64,000 bases of DNA from Colias croceus. Taxonomy: Eukaryota; Arthropoda; Insecta; Lepidoptera; Pieridae. The stretch lies in assembly GCF_905220415.1 (NCBI RefSeq), contig NC_059548.1, forward strand, positions 994,501-1,058,500, written 5' to 3'. Made by a program: the position numbers and the translations under genes. Numbering within the stretch: the stretch's first letter is position 1; the number at the start of each line of letters is the position of its first letter. Of this stretch, positions 10,720-24,400 are shown piece after piece. The notes below the pieces were generated by a model, which was not told the origin of the DNA, did no database searches, and saw nothing but the letters and a program-made list of their open reading frames with translations.

Positions 10720-13700
10720 TAATACTTGCGTAAAATCAAACACTTGAAAATACTATGCTGAACTAGGCTATTCTTTTTGTGTCTACTTGTAAAAATTTGG
10801 AATCTATTATTAATTCTATGTCAATTAATCTTAGTTATTACTTAAGTTAAAGTATTTAAATATTAAACAGAAAATAAATTGGTCTGCTTTTCATGTATTA
10901 TTATTTTGTTGTTATCTACATACATAAAAAAAATATTTTTGTTAAATTGTGATAGTAATTTTTAAGTAATGAAATTCTTAATTTTCACATAAACTTACTT
11001 ACTTTAAGTTTGTATACTTACTTATGCATGCAACTTATAAATTAGTTCCATTATATTTTTATTATCTAATTTCACGCTACACTTAATTAAATTTGTATTA
11101 ATATACTAATCAGTTCTATTAGATTTTAATGTATAATTTCAGGCTACACTAAATTAAATACCTAGTATATTAATATCTACTAATTTAATTTAGTGGATAA
11201 TATGTACCTAACTGGAATAATTTCCAGTCATACAGACTGTAAGATTAACGTGTACTTGCCGTATCACGTTAATTTGTCTGGCGCATGCAATCTTAGGTTA
11301 ATTTTCTCGAATTAATGTTTCCTTTGTTTGCTTGGTTATATCTAAATTATTATAATTTACTTGGAAATTATTTCACCGAATTGTTTTATTTAAACATAAT
11401 ATAAAAATATATATGATTGATTGAGTAATATAGCTTTATTTGTTTCTGCATCAATGAAGTGTGTAAAATATATTGTAAATCTGATCTAAAATGTTGAAAT
11501 AAAATTATATGTCGAGTTATGAAGACGATTTCAAGGAATACTAAGGATTTCTCGAAGTTAAAAATAGAATCGCAGCAAAATAAAGATCAAGAAGTGCGCG
11601 CGCATTCACGATATTGTGTTCAAAGCAGACGAATTCGCGGGAAGAAGCTAGTTTATAATCATTCTTTCGCATGAAACTATGGTGATACATTGATAAAGAT
11701 GCATAATATTTGTAAGGCCGGTTGCAGAGCTTCACCGACCATCAGTACGTACGTCAGTCGCGCTTGTCATATGTATGGAAATTCATAAAACCGTTCATAG
11801 CTATAGACCGACCATAGGCACGCGTATCCAATCAAGTATCCAATCGATAGGTGACGGTAGCCTGTCAGTCAGAAAATTCAAACATCCGTCAGTTGTCTTT
11901 ATAATATTATGGTGACCGCACGTATTATCTCTGTATGGAATTATATAGAGTTGCTGTTACAAACCCTTCTTAGTTTTGTTTGAAAGTTGAATTATCCGGT
12001 AAAATAATTATTTATACAGGTAACAGATAGCAGTGGGGAATGTGAAAATTAATAAGAGCATAATGAAAGTTCTGATCATTCTACGATAATATCGGAAATA
12101 GAGATAATCCCTGATTCTGTAAATCCTTTGGACTATGATTTTAATGATTAGATTTCACAATTGAAATGTGTTTGAAAATATTTTTTTAAATATAAACTTT
12201 GTCTTATTTTAACCTTCCATACATCTATCATTATGCCAGCTTCAGTAAGCCATTTTAATAGTTCTAAGTATAGAATTTTCCAAGTAAATCAATACAACAA
12301 ATATATATTCGCAATCGTGTGGCTTATCCTCGCTATTAACTTACATTGAATTATCGAAACAAATTTCGTTACTTATCTTTTTTACCATAAAATCACAATA
12401 AAACCCATAATTCTAATAAACTATGCATGAAGAAAATACATTTAACCAATCTATATACATAATTTCGTCTTCAGAGGCTCGGGGAATATTACAGTTGCCG
12501 AACAGTGACGAATTTTTCTATGCGCATTATCAGTTTGGGAGTACTGTAAGTATAATGTATATGTAGATACTATGCATAAATTCAATTTTATGCGATTTAT
12601 TCGGAATATTTTCACCAAACAGCATATGAATTTAAAATTTTGTACACTCTATATGAAACTCCGTTTTTAATTGAACACAGGGGAACAAACACTAATTGTT
12701 AATTACTGGTACAACGGTTTTCGTGTGACATTTGCTAACATTTTTGCTTTTATCAGCGACTTTTGTTAAGCACTATGTGAGTCGATGTAATGCAAAATGT
12801 TTTTGAAAATTCGAATATTAATCATGTAGTCAGCCAAATTATTCTCAAGTTCTATGTTATCTCTTTTTTTGTACAATTCATAGATAATAATAAAAATTAC
12901 TTGCATTTCCTCCATGAGATATATGAAAATAAGGGCTAAATATTTTTATTACTTTGAAAGTAACAGAAAAATACTGTAACACAACTGCTTAAATTGTTAG
13001 AGTCAATTTAAACTACTGAAGCGATTTTGATGAAATTTGGTACAAAGATTGTTTTATCATAAACATCTGCGGCTAAGCTAGTAGAAGATATAAAGGGGAA
13101 AAATACATCTAATTGGTCTTGAATTAATATTTAGATTTACGTGTTTGATTTTTCAAAACTATTAGTATGCAAAAGCTTAAGGATTTACGTTTCTCACAAT
13201 GTATTATATTCGCTTCGTTTGGAATTAAACTACTATATCACTGTCCACAAAATGAAAAAACCTCTAAGTCGAAACTAGAAAAATGTATGCGATGTTTCAA
13301 CGAAAATAAATTGTAAAATTTTCTAGTACCTAATTTATTAAACCCTGATTGGGATGAAAATCTATACGTAGTTGCTGAAATGGTTGCCTCTAAAATACTG
13401 AGTATCGTGATATTTTTTTTTTTCTTTATTGAATACCTATAGTCGGAAATCGATTATATCGCTCCGTATGTCCACAAAAACATTAAATTAGCTCTGATTT
13501 ACATCGTGATATTATTTATATTCGTTTTTTTAGTATTTCTTAATAAAAAACGGAAGGATCAGAACTGGACAAAATTTAGTGGAAGGCTCTAACTGTAAAA
13601 TAAAATAAAAAATATCAAAATTGGTTCACCTGGTCGAAAATTCTGTGGTAACAAATCCCAAAACATACATTGAGTTGAGAACATTTTTTGGAAGTTGGTT

Positions 13701-13910
13701 GAAAATGGTGCACTACACGTCTAGATGAAAAAATGCAGTTTTTTGATCTCGATTGTTGATCGATTGAAAATGTTGCAATATACGTAAGTAGATAAAAAAT
13801 GTAGTTTTGTTTATATTTTGTTGATGTCATGTCAAGATTTGTAATCTTCTTATATAAGTTCAGATCATGTTAAGATATTGTTTTATATAATTCTACAGTG
13901 TCCAATTCCA
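10720..13910. other. AT-rich intergenic DNA, nothing firm
   Basis: At 11731-11890 there is a slightly GC-richer patch (CAGTACGTACGTCAGTCGCG) that may be an old MITE. An open stretch at 12423-12545 ends at a GTAAG, but nothing links it to a gene. Confidence 0.45.
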
Positions 13911-13918
13911 ATCCAATT

Positions 13919-14130
13919 ACTAGCTGTTCCACGCGGATTCACCCGCATTGCTCCGCTTCTGTTGGTCTTAGCGTGATGATATATAGCCTATAGCCTTCCT
14001 CGATAAATTGGCTATATATAACACCGAAAGAATTTTTCAAATCGGACCAGTAGTTCCCGAGATTAGTGCGTTCAAACAAACAAACAAACAAACAAACAAA
14101 CTCTTCAACTTTATAATATTATAGTATAGA
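13919..14130 (+). repeat. Family-3 dispersed repeat with (AAAC)n tract
   Basis: Family 3: CTAGCTGTTCCACGCGGATT, GTTGGTCTTAGCGTGATGAT, CGAGATTAGTGCGTTCAAAC, then AAAC repeats and TTATAATATTATAGTATAGA. Reversed copies: 36479-36662, 49212-49398, 49830-49985, 54465-54648. Confidence 0.68.
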
Positions 14131-15031
14131 TTATCTATTAATGCATTAATTATTTATGTCGCATTTATTTTCAAACGTGCTGCCCTTTGATATATTAAAA
14201 TGGGATTTACTTTTTCACGTGAGCCTGATTCACTTATATATTACAACTTTCTTTTTAAGGGCCTTTAAAATTTAGAGTATGTTTTAATTTGTTTAAATTG
14301 ATTTTAAATTGTTTAAATTGATTTCAAATCCAGTTTTTCTTTAAACAAGATATTATTTTCTTCAAAGAAAATTAATTAATAATTAAGAGTTAATTGCAAA
14401 TATTCTATACCTCAAACATTTATGAACATTTATGTTCATTTATTAACCCTGAAATTAGTTTAGCCATACAATCTATGGTACCACCTGTGAAGTAGTCTGA
14501 GCTAACATAAACACGAGACTTTGGAATAAGATAAAAGATAATTTTAATACGATATGTCATTGCTATCAACAGACCTTCGTCATACCCGCAAAGTATTTGT
14601 TGTTAATCCTTATCAATGATAACAGAAGTGACCATAACTGAAGAATTTTAAGATAAATGTAATGTGGCTCAGATTTTAGTATCTGCATCGATATCTCGAT
14701 AAGGAAGTAATCAACACTTGACCTGTCACATGTTAGAACAGAGACTACATGGACCTGATTTTTTGGGTTAAAACTAAATTTTAACTGTGTTGCACCTGTA
14801 GATGAGTAGGAAAATAAGGAGTAGGATACTTTATCGCCTAATAAAATAATTCTATTTGGTATTTTATGAGCGCTATAATTTACATTAATTCGTCTAAATC
14901 ATGTCAAGCAATCATGATGAGCTTTGTAAGTTATTGCTTAGATTTATTTCTACTCTACATGTATACCAAGTAGTTACGTATAAATTAGCATTCTCAACAG
15001 CATCAGCTTCATTAAAAAGTTTTGTTTAAAA
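14131..15031. other. AT-rich intergenic DNA upstream of gene B, nothing recognised
   Basis: No coding frame or repeat copy seen. Confidence 0.45.
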
Positions 15032-15232
15032 GTGAGGTCCCATGTCCCCTAGTGGAGTAAGGGGGTAGATGCATTATACATCTGTTTCACTGATCGATTT
15101 TCTTTATGGACAAGTAGGTGATCAGCCTTCTGTGTCCTGCCAGACCGAGACATTTTTTTTCTTCGTCTCCATCAGGAATCGAACCCAGGACCCCTCGGTG
15201 TTATGCTCACGCGTCAACCACTGTACCAAAGT
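15032..15232 (-). repeat. tRNA-derived SINE, second copy
   Basis: Inverse of the 4781-4988 element, with box B seen as GGAATCGAACCC on this strand. It ends about 190 bp before the proposed first exon of gene B, so it lies in that gene's upstream region. Confidence 0.75.
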
Positions 15233-15364
15233 AGTGGTCAATATTTAAAAACTTAATAATAATTCGTTCCAATGAAGACAATTTTTTAGATGAATGGTGA
15301 CTCCATGGCTCTGATTGTTTGACGACAGATAAATAAAATAGTAAATGGATGGATTCTTGCATTT

Positions 15365-15371
15365 TATAAAA
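15365..15371 (+). promoter_or_regulatory. Possible TATA box of gene B
   Basis: TATAAAA lies 54 bp before the proposed ATG at 15419. A weak initiator-like GCAGAT follows about 22 bp downstream, closer than the usual 25-30 bp. In AT-rich DNA this could be chance. Confidence 0.2.
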
Positions 15372-15418
15372 TATTGTTTAGGCGTGCAGATCTTTTATTT
15401 TTTTTAAATAATAAAAAG

Positions 15419-18400
15419 ATGGGGGTGAGGAATGGAGTGGAATATCAAAGGCCGCGTAAGTTAAAGAATTTATTTTATTTGATATTATTTTTAAAGCAAT
15501 AGAATTGCTATTTGAATACAATAATATGTAGTACTTAGAATCCATTGAAGTTAAGATTCGCTGAAATAATGTTAGAAGTTATGTTATATATGTTATGTGG
15601 GTGATTATACAAAAATGGGGTAACTTTTAAGGATATTTTGTTTACTATATTTTTTATATCAGATTATTACAAATTAGGGTGTATGTGATAGCTAATCTAA
15701 TGAATATATTGTTCCAAATCGGGCCAGCCACTTTTTTAAGTAGATTGTGAGATATTTTAAATTTTCTGGATTTGGCCTCCAGGGGACTGACAAGGCTAAC
15801 ATAGTACTGATAAAAAACACAATTTTGTAATATTCTTAAAGAAATTCAATGAAAATTACTACAAATCTCTCAGTTTTAGTAATGGCACATGTCTTTTAAG
15901 TATTAAAATCACTTAGTTACATTTAAAAATGATAATTGATAATATATTGTGATACTGGGAAAAAACAATGTCTCAATTTTCAAAACAGCCTTCTGACATT
16001 TAACGCAACGTGAATATTCTTACTCTCTTACTTAACTTACTACTTTGACTTAGTTTTACTTAATATTTCAAGTAATTCACAAACAATAGAAACAAAAAAA
16101 ACGGCCAAGTGCGAGTTGGACTCCTAACAAACCTATTTTTTATTATGTTTGTAACTTAAAATTTATACTTTTAGCAATTTTTCCTTTATCTGTGTTATAA
16201 GACGTTGCTTTTTACCATATTTTAAGACTGTATACACGGCAAGCATCCTGTGTATTTTTTTATTCCCTTGCGAATATTTAAATTTGCGGAAATTTGCAGT
16301 ATTAACGGATGTAGGTATCTTTTAATTGCGTTGCGTTATAAGTTTAATTTTTTTACAGCCCCAACTCCCAAGGGTTCTTAATGTTGAGTATTCAATATAA
16401 ATTTCAAATTGATACCTCCACGCGCTTCAAAAAAAACGTCTTAACAGACAAACGGACAACAAAGTGATCCTATAAGGGTTCTGTTTTTTTCCTTTTGAGG
16501 TTCGGAGCCCTAAAAAATCTAACATTATTTATGTTAAAAGTAATAATTTTCATAAAATGGTTCATGGTTTTTAACCAAAGGCTTGAATGAAAGTCTCATC
16601 TGAGTTTTCATAAGAGCCTTTTGACATTTTTATAATGTTATTAAAATAATTAACTTTTATGTTATTTTGAGGTAATTTTACTTCACAATATTATACGTTT
16701 ACGTATTTATCTAATAAATACATATAACAAGCTATGCCCTGAAAGCATCAAAATCAATAATTAAAATAAAATAAGATCTTTTAAATGAGATTATTAGTAG
16801 TTTGTTTCAATAGCTCTTTTCTTTGCTACTCTTTTTTAAATGTTTCTTCCCTAGTCAAATTCGGTTTCTTTTAGTGTGGCGCATGATGTTTTAAACTGAA
16901 ATATCAAATAGAAATGCTTATACCAATAGCAATCAAGATAAAAGTTCTCAAAAACGATAGAATCATCAGTACTATGGGGTCGTGTCAGTCCACTGGCGCG
17001 ATATCTGACATAGGACTGATGCCAGCGGATTGATAAAAAGGGACTTAATATGAGATTATAATCACAAATTATGTTTTTTTTGCCTTATTTCTTATATCAA
17101 CAAACTATATTTTTACAAATCATACTTAACCATGTATGAATGAAAATAAAAATCAGTTTAACAATAAAATAACGACTCACCATAGGACTGAAATGTTGAC
17201 TGGCGCAGCACGAATTTAGAGGACAAACACAACCCTAGCGCTGGTACAGTTATGACGGCCATCAAAATATGGGATGCACAAGTAACTTCATTACCAACAT
17301 TAATATTTAGACAGGGATTTGACCTCGACTTGGTGATATTTAGCGAGAATTTCAAATTTAAAAAACACACAACGGACTGACCAATAAAAACGATGACAAA
17401 GTTTATTTTTATTTTTTAAATAAAATGTTAAACATTTCGTTATGAAAGTTATACTATATAATACTATGTATATCAAAGATTGTCCTGAGTTAGTAAGTTT
17501 TCTCTAATCAATGATAATGTTTATAAAATAGTCACTTGATTGTTGGTTTTCGGAGTTGTGACATGCCAAAGTACTGATTATTTAAGTATTAATTTTGTTT
17601 TTTTATCAATTTGTATTTTAAATAAAGAAGTGAAAGTGAGTGACCAAATAAAGGACGGTTTATTGTTTTAAAATAGATTGTTATTTGATTAAAATATAAT
17701 AAGACTTTGTATAAATTGGCTGGTGACATTGAGTTACCCCATTTTTGTATAATGACCCATGTAAGACAAAATTAATATCGAGAAAATATAATATCAATAC
17801 AAGGAGAACACTCGAAATAAGTGAAGTGAAAAATGTTTTATGTAAAGTGAAAGTCGAACGTAGATACACGAACGTATAACGATTTTCTAATATTAACAGT
17901 TTTACCTTTCCATATTAAGCCGGCTACTCACGTATCTGCCGTAGGGGCAATATTGGGACAATCTCGGTTGCGCGGCGGACGGACCAATTTCAGTTGTTCT
18001 CTAAATTGCCCCTACTTTCCTATACTTTTTTACTTTACAATAATTAAGGGTGCAATTCCAATATTGCCCCTGCTGCAGGTACGTGAGTAGCCGCTTTTAT
18101 GCAGATTTTTTTTTCAGCGGGTTTCGGTGTGCGACACATACAAACATTCTTTTTATTCTTAGGTATGCTTTTGGCATATTGTATGAGGGTTAATATGAGT
18201 ATAGCCATCGTAGATATGACGAATTCGGATAATGATTTGGTAAGTAGTAAAAAAAAATATCTAAGTTCTCTTAGAAATTATGGATTTTAACGGATTTTAA
18301 ACGCGATTTATTAATTATATTATGTATTATCTTTGACGTTATGATTGGATAAATCTATACATAGGACCAAATATATTTTATGAAAGTTAAAACTGTATCT

Positions 18401-21400
18401 TATAAGTTATCTCACACAGGTTCTAACTCATACAAACTCAAACATATTATATTTATTCAATTAGACATCTTCATAACAGTTTTAACATTTGCCACCGATT
18501 TTATTTTAATCTAAATTAATCTTTTAATAATAATAATTAATCTAAATTATATCGCTCTAGTTTATAATAACTAAAATATAATATAAAAACTAACTACATT
18601 TCTAAGTACGCATCGGAGGTGTAAGCAATATTATGAGTATTTCTAGGAATTTTATTTCATTTGTGTGAGATGAAGAAAATACAATAATAAACTTTATTGT
18701 GTTGAATATGTATGTTGTTGTATGACATTCAAATGCTTTATAAATAAAAATTAAAAAAAAAAAATTTATTTCGGAACAACGAAAGTCATGGATTCGAATC
18801 CCGCCTCGTGATTTAATAATAAAATAATTTATAACTTTATTTTGTTGTAGTACTTCGATTGGACCTACGGTACGCAATCTATTATTCTGTCATCTTTTTA
18901 TTGGGGCTACGTGGTATTTCAAATCCCGAGCGGGGTTTTGGCGGGTAAAATTGGAGGGAAAATTTTGATAATCGTCGTCGTGTCCACTAATGCTATATTG
19001 TCTTTAATGCTGCCAATAGCTGGGAAATTAGTAAGTTTTAATTTTAATATTAAGAATTATAAATAATAGAGTAAGAGTTTTAAAATATGTTGTATTTGCA
19101 ACTAATGTTTTAGCTTTATAACAATTAAGGTCGTAAACATGCACATCATAAAAAAATGATTAGTATTTTTTTTTAAGTTTGAGACTTCCAAAACGCCATT
19201 ATCTATTTTTCCATTATCAAATTCACTTAATATAATATGCATCTGAAAGCCTACAATCAGTTAAATCACGACAATTTACTAGCAATTAGGGATGCGCCGA
19301 ATACCGAATACATATTCGGCATATTCGGCATCTTTTTCACTATTCGTATTCGGCCGAATTATTCGGTTTAGGTGCCGAATATATTCGGTATGAGTATTTC
19401 TACTTTCTTGGCTATAGAACTAAATAAATAACTTCATATTATGAATGATTTATGTCATACTATACACAAGTCAAAGAAATCCTATGAAGAATGTTTGATC
19501 CTAAGGTATACAGGGTGTAATCGTTAAGTGTGCACAGGCAATTATTCCGTAACTATAACAGATATCAAAAAACCTTAAACTGATATTGAAAGTACTATAC
19601 CTAATGAGTAAAATGACAATAATAATTTTTTAAAAATAAAACGAGAAATATCCAAAAATGTTACATGAAACGCTCCCATACATTGTCCCATACAATGTTC
19701 GAGACGACATCCTCGATTTGGAATACCATTGTATTCCACATCGAGCTCTATTTACAGTCTCTAAATGAACTTTCATTAAAATTTGCGAAATAATTATAGC
19801 ACAAAATCAAATAACAAAGCAAAACCTTTCATATTAAATGTTTGAAATAGTCATATTTCATACTAAATGTATGGGAGCGTTTCATGTAACATTTTTGGAT
19901 ATTTCTCGTTTTATTTTTAAAAAGTTATTATTGTCATTTTACTCATTAGGTATAGTACTTTCAATATGAGTTAAAAGTTTTTTTGATATCTGTAATAGTT
20001 ATGGAATAATCGCCTGTGCACACTTAACGATTACACCCTGTATAAAATAAAACGATCATTACATTTCAAACCAACGTTTATTTTGTAAATTTACATCAAC
20101 ATAATTTAATCATGTTTATTATTAGAACTTAGTCAGTATTTAATATTTATACTGACTAAGTCCATCTATGCAATGTCATCTAAGACCATCCTGAAGTCTG
20201 AAGACAATGCTTTTAGTCCCAATAGAAAATGACATTACGTCAGCTCATATTGCAAACACTAACTTAAAGTAAAAATATAAAATTTTTAAACAATTTAAAA
20301 ATTTTAATATTTTGTGCGAAGTTTCAACACAACTGAGATGGCACGGAGTGCGCGGGCGATATACGCGGGTGGCGGGCGGTGAGGTAAGGCTCGCTCGCCA
20401 CCGAGCCGGCAGCTACTTGCGACCCGTTAGAACCGGTTTACGCATCAAAATACGTCAAAACATTGAACCGAATAATTCGGCCGAATATTCGGTTCGGTAA
20501 GGTTCTAACCGAATAGTATTCGGTATTCGGTTATTCGGTGAAACCACTATTCGGCGCATCTCTACTAGCAATGTAAATACTTCTTTTGGCGCGATGGAGA
20601 AAAATGATGAGAGTGAATTTTTACGATGCGCGCGCACACCGACACTTAAATTTAACAGCATGAAGTTAGTTCTAGGTGGTATGAAAATTGAAAACTATGT
20701 TCAAGTTGTATATTCTAGTATTTGTTCCATACGCCAAAGAAGTATAACTTCTAACGCGTGTACATAAGTACACACACTCTTTTTTATTTCTTTCCATCTC
20801 AATTTTATTAGTCAAATCCTAACATTATGTATAAGATTGAACAAATAATAAGACCTACTTTTAATTAACTTTCTTTCAGGGAGATTGGAAGCTAGTATGC
20901 TTATGTCGAGTCTTGCAAGGTCTGTTCCAAGCTCCCCTTTTTCCTTCCATGCATCAGCTTCTCAGCCAATGGGTGCCGTTAGAAGAGAAGGGAACATTAT
21001 GCACGCTTGTGTATGCAGGTATGAGATATTTTATTACAAAGTATAGGTACAAGTGATAACTGCGTTAAAAACATCCGACTTCAAACTTGCACTTGCAACA
21101 TTTACAAATACAGACAAAAATGCTCATAAAATAAAAACTACTGGGCCTATCCGAATAAAATTTTTACGGGACCAATTCGACACCATCCCGCATCGAACAA
21201 AAAAAGAATCACGTAAATCGGTTCAGAAACCTCGGAGAAATCGATGTACATACATAAAAAAAAACATGCCGGCCGTATTGATAACCTCCTCCTTTTTTTG
21301 TAGTCGGTTAAAAATGACGTCGTCTGTCTATTCGCAAACTCAAAATTAGTGCATCAATTTTTTTTCCAGCAGTTGTTAGCGTGGTTATCTATGTAGGTTT

Positions 21401-24400
21401 TAGTATATAATTTGAAACTAAGTCAGTAAAATGTAATATCGTCATACCTACCTACACATAAACACGGCATAAATCATGTTTTTTTCATTTTCTCTTTGTC
21501 TGTATGAGTTCTAATCCCTACTAATATTATAAATGCGAAAGTAACTCTGTCTGTCTGTCTGTTACTCAATCACGCCTAAACTACTGAACTAATTTTCATT
21601 AAATTTGGTATGGAGATATTTTGATACCCGAGAAAGGACATAGGCTACTATTTACTCCGGGACATAGGATAGGTTTTATCCTGGAAATCCCACGGGAACG
21701 GGAACTATGCGGGTTTTTCTTTGACTGCGCGGGCGAAGTCGTGGGTGGAAAGCTAGTATTTCATATACATAGCTAATTTCATACAAACGTTTAGTAAGCA
21801 AAATAAATATTATCTACTGTATTATAGAAACGAAATACAAGAGTGTTCAAACCGAATTGCTTTGTTCCAACCAGCACCTCTGTTTCGACAATTCGTGTTG
21901 TTGAAAATGTAAAATGGAGAATGGATATTGAATTTTCAATTGAAATGTTTACATTGGGTACTGCAGAAAATACTTTGAATTCCTTACAATGTTTGTACGT
22001 TTATTCTACAACATTGTATCAACTGTGATTGTATACTATACTAGTGTTCCGCCCCGGCTTCGCCCGTGGTACATGTTTACGTTTTCTCTACATAAGATCC
22101 ATCCTCGTACTTCAAGAAATATAATAAAAAAAGAATTAACGAAATCGGTTAAGACCGTGTACGCGGTCCGTGCGCTGTTTGGCTCAAATATGTGATTTTT
22201 CAAACCAGATTGTCCATCAACCACTTATCTTACAAACATATGAATTACTAATAATTTTAGGAAATTTTATTGTCTATATAGTTAGTTAAGAGTTTTTTTC
22301 AATTAATACAGTATTTGTGAATACCATCAAGATAACTGAGCCGATGATTACTTGATTTCGCTTTTAGTGTCAATTTCGAAGCTAAAAATATCTGAAATCG
22401 CTGACAGATCTAACACACAATTTTTTTTAACTAACTGCAAAAATCCTTATTAAAATAGTTAGTTAAAAGATTTTTTTATTTTGGACTCCTAACTTACGAA
22501 ATTAAAATCCGAACAATGTGAATTTTTTTAGAAATTATAGTCGACAAAATGATTATTTTCACCAAGATATTTGACTTAGTTTAATATAATTTTTACATAT
22601 TGCAATAAAAGAACGTCTTACTTATAAGATAAAATTTAAAAAATCAACTAAGGTACCTCTATTATTTTTCTACAATTTTTTTTAAAGTACTATAAAACAC
22701 TGCGCGCGACCCGATTAAAATCAGTCGGCAGCGAGCCTTTCCAGAGAGAGGACATGTTGCTCGGCGCTCTCCTGTGGACTTATGCTGTTCATAGTAAAAG
22801 GATAGCGCAAGCCGCGATCTATCGTAATAGATCGCGGAGATTTTGACTTGCGTTAAATTGAATAAGCCCTCTTAAGCCGTTCTCAATTTCAACACATTTT
22901 GGGAATCATTTTTATATTATACTAGTTGTCCGCCCCGGCTTCGCCCGTGGTACATATTTCGCAATAAAAAGTAGCCTATGTCCATTCTCGGGTATCAAAA
23001 TATCTCCATACCAAATTTCATGCAAATTGGTTCAGTAGTTTAGGCGTGATTGAGTAACAGACTTTCGCATTTATAATATTAAGTATGGATAAGATTATAT
23101 TGTGTTCTTCTCATATTTATGACTAGCGGTGTCCCACGGTTTTACCCGCAGTGCTGCGTTCCTATCGGTCTTTGTGTGATGGTATATAGCTTGTAGCCTT
23201 CATCTATAAATAGGCTATCTAACACAGAAAGAATCTTTCAAATCGAACTTTTATTTCCAGAGATTTGCGCGTTCAACCAAATGCAAACTCTTCAGCCTAT
23301 TATTCGAGTTTTATTAATAAGGAAAAGGGGTGTTATATAATTGTCTTAATCTCTCACGTCTGAAAACTATCTAATATCTCACATAGAAAACATTTAATCC
23401 GGTTAACTACCATATAACTAACTGCACAACTCACAAGCATTTATTTCTTAAGAGCCTTTGCTACGATTTACATAGGCACTAGGTAGTACTGCTCGTTATA
23501 ATGCGTCGGCGCTTCTCCATACAAACATACCCTTTGAAATTCGCCTTCCTTACAAAAAGTATGTCCTCTAAAGATCTCTTTACGTCATTCTTTACGCATT
23601 CAAGATGGTTGAATTTTCCATGCACTTTTGAACACGTAAATTGCAGGCGGTCTAAACGATATTCTTCATGAGAATCTCCATAGCCATATCATTTATCAAA
23701 TTTTGAATTATTAGGTGTGGCACGCGATTTCATTCGCGGTCGAACCCGTGACCATAATCTTGTACTTATTTCTATAACTCATATTATGTTATTCTGATTT
23801 ATAACATCTATTACAATAAAGTTTCATCCAAATCCGTTCCGTAGTTTTTTCGTGAAAACTTAACAAACATACCTACATCCATCCTCACAAACTTTCACAT
23901 TTACAATATTGTTAGGATAAAATTGTACTGTCACTGTACTGTCTTATTATTGCAATGAAAATTTTTAAGCGTGTTGAGAGTAAAATTTCAAGGTCGTGTC
24001 ATGGCAATACCGTCACGTCATGGATTAAGGCTACGATTTTGGTACTTTTAATCTTAGAGGTTTCACTTCTGACACGTTTGCTCGGCACACACGCTCTTTT
24101 TTTGTTTATTTTCATTTTGAGACCAGTTTTTATACCGCCATCATTTCTGATACCTGCATCTGCAAACGTATGAAGCAGTACCTAGTTGTTTCCTGAAAAT
24201 CTAATAAGATTATCCAGAATATTTAGCCAACTAATTCTACGAAGCAATATTCCCATATATAGCAATATGTGAACACCACAGGCGCTAATTGCCGGGAATT
24301 TAATGTTCCCGAATGTTCCTTCAATGTGAAATTCTGCTATAAATATAATGTTAATGTCGGCTTCTGAAATAACTATTAACCCTTGGCTTTGCGATGCATT

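Larger units (their letters stand above)
19287..20564. mobile_element. hAT-like non-autonomous DNA transposon with nested insertion
   Basis: Terminal inverted repeats TAGGGATGCGCCGAATA and TATTCGGCGCATCTCTA match at 16 of 17 bases. They are flanked by the perfect 8-bp duplication CTAGCAAT (19279-19286 and 20565-20572), the hallmark of hAT elements. Subterminal DNA is rich in short ATTCGG repeats in both orientations. No transposase frame is visible. A second element (19511-20040) sits inside. The whole lies in intron 3 of gene B. Confidence 0.88.

Noticed and set aside
12423..12545. 41-codon open stretch ending at GTAAG, possible first exon of gene B
   Set aside because: It ends in phase 0, while exon 2 needs phase 1. 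The N-terminus shows no likeness to C or D.
5110..15418. Hidden gene between A and B
   Set aside because: No chain of splice-consistent frames or recognisable protein motif on either strand; only repeats and AT-rich DNA.
18602..18877. 91-codon reverse frame
   Set aside because: It overlaps the start of gene B exon 3 and a SINE-like GGATTCGAATCC fragment, with low-complexity residues.
21053..21349. 98-codon open frame on the + strand
   Set aside because: It spans a dispersed AACCGACTTCAA-type repeat in a gene B intron and has no protein-like features.
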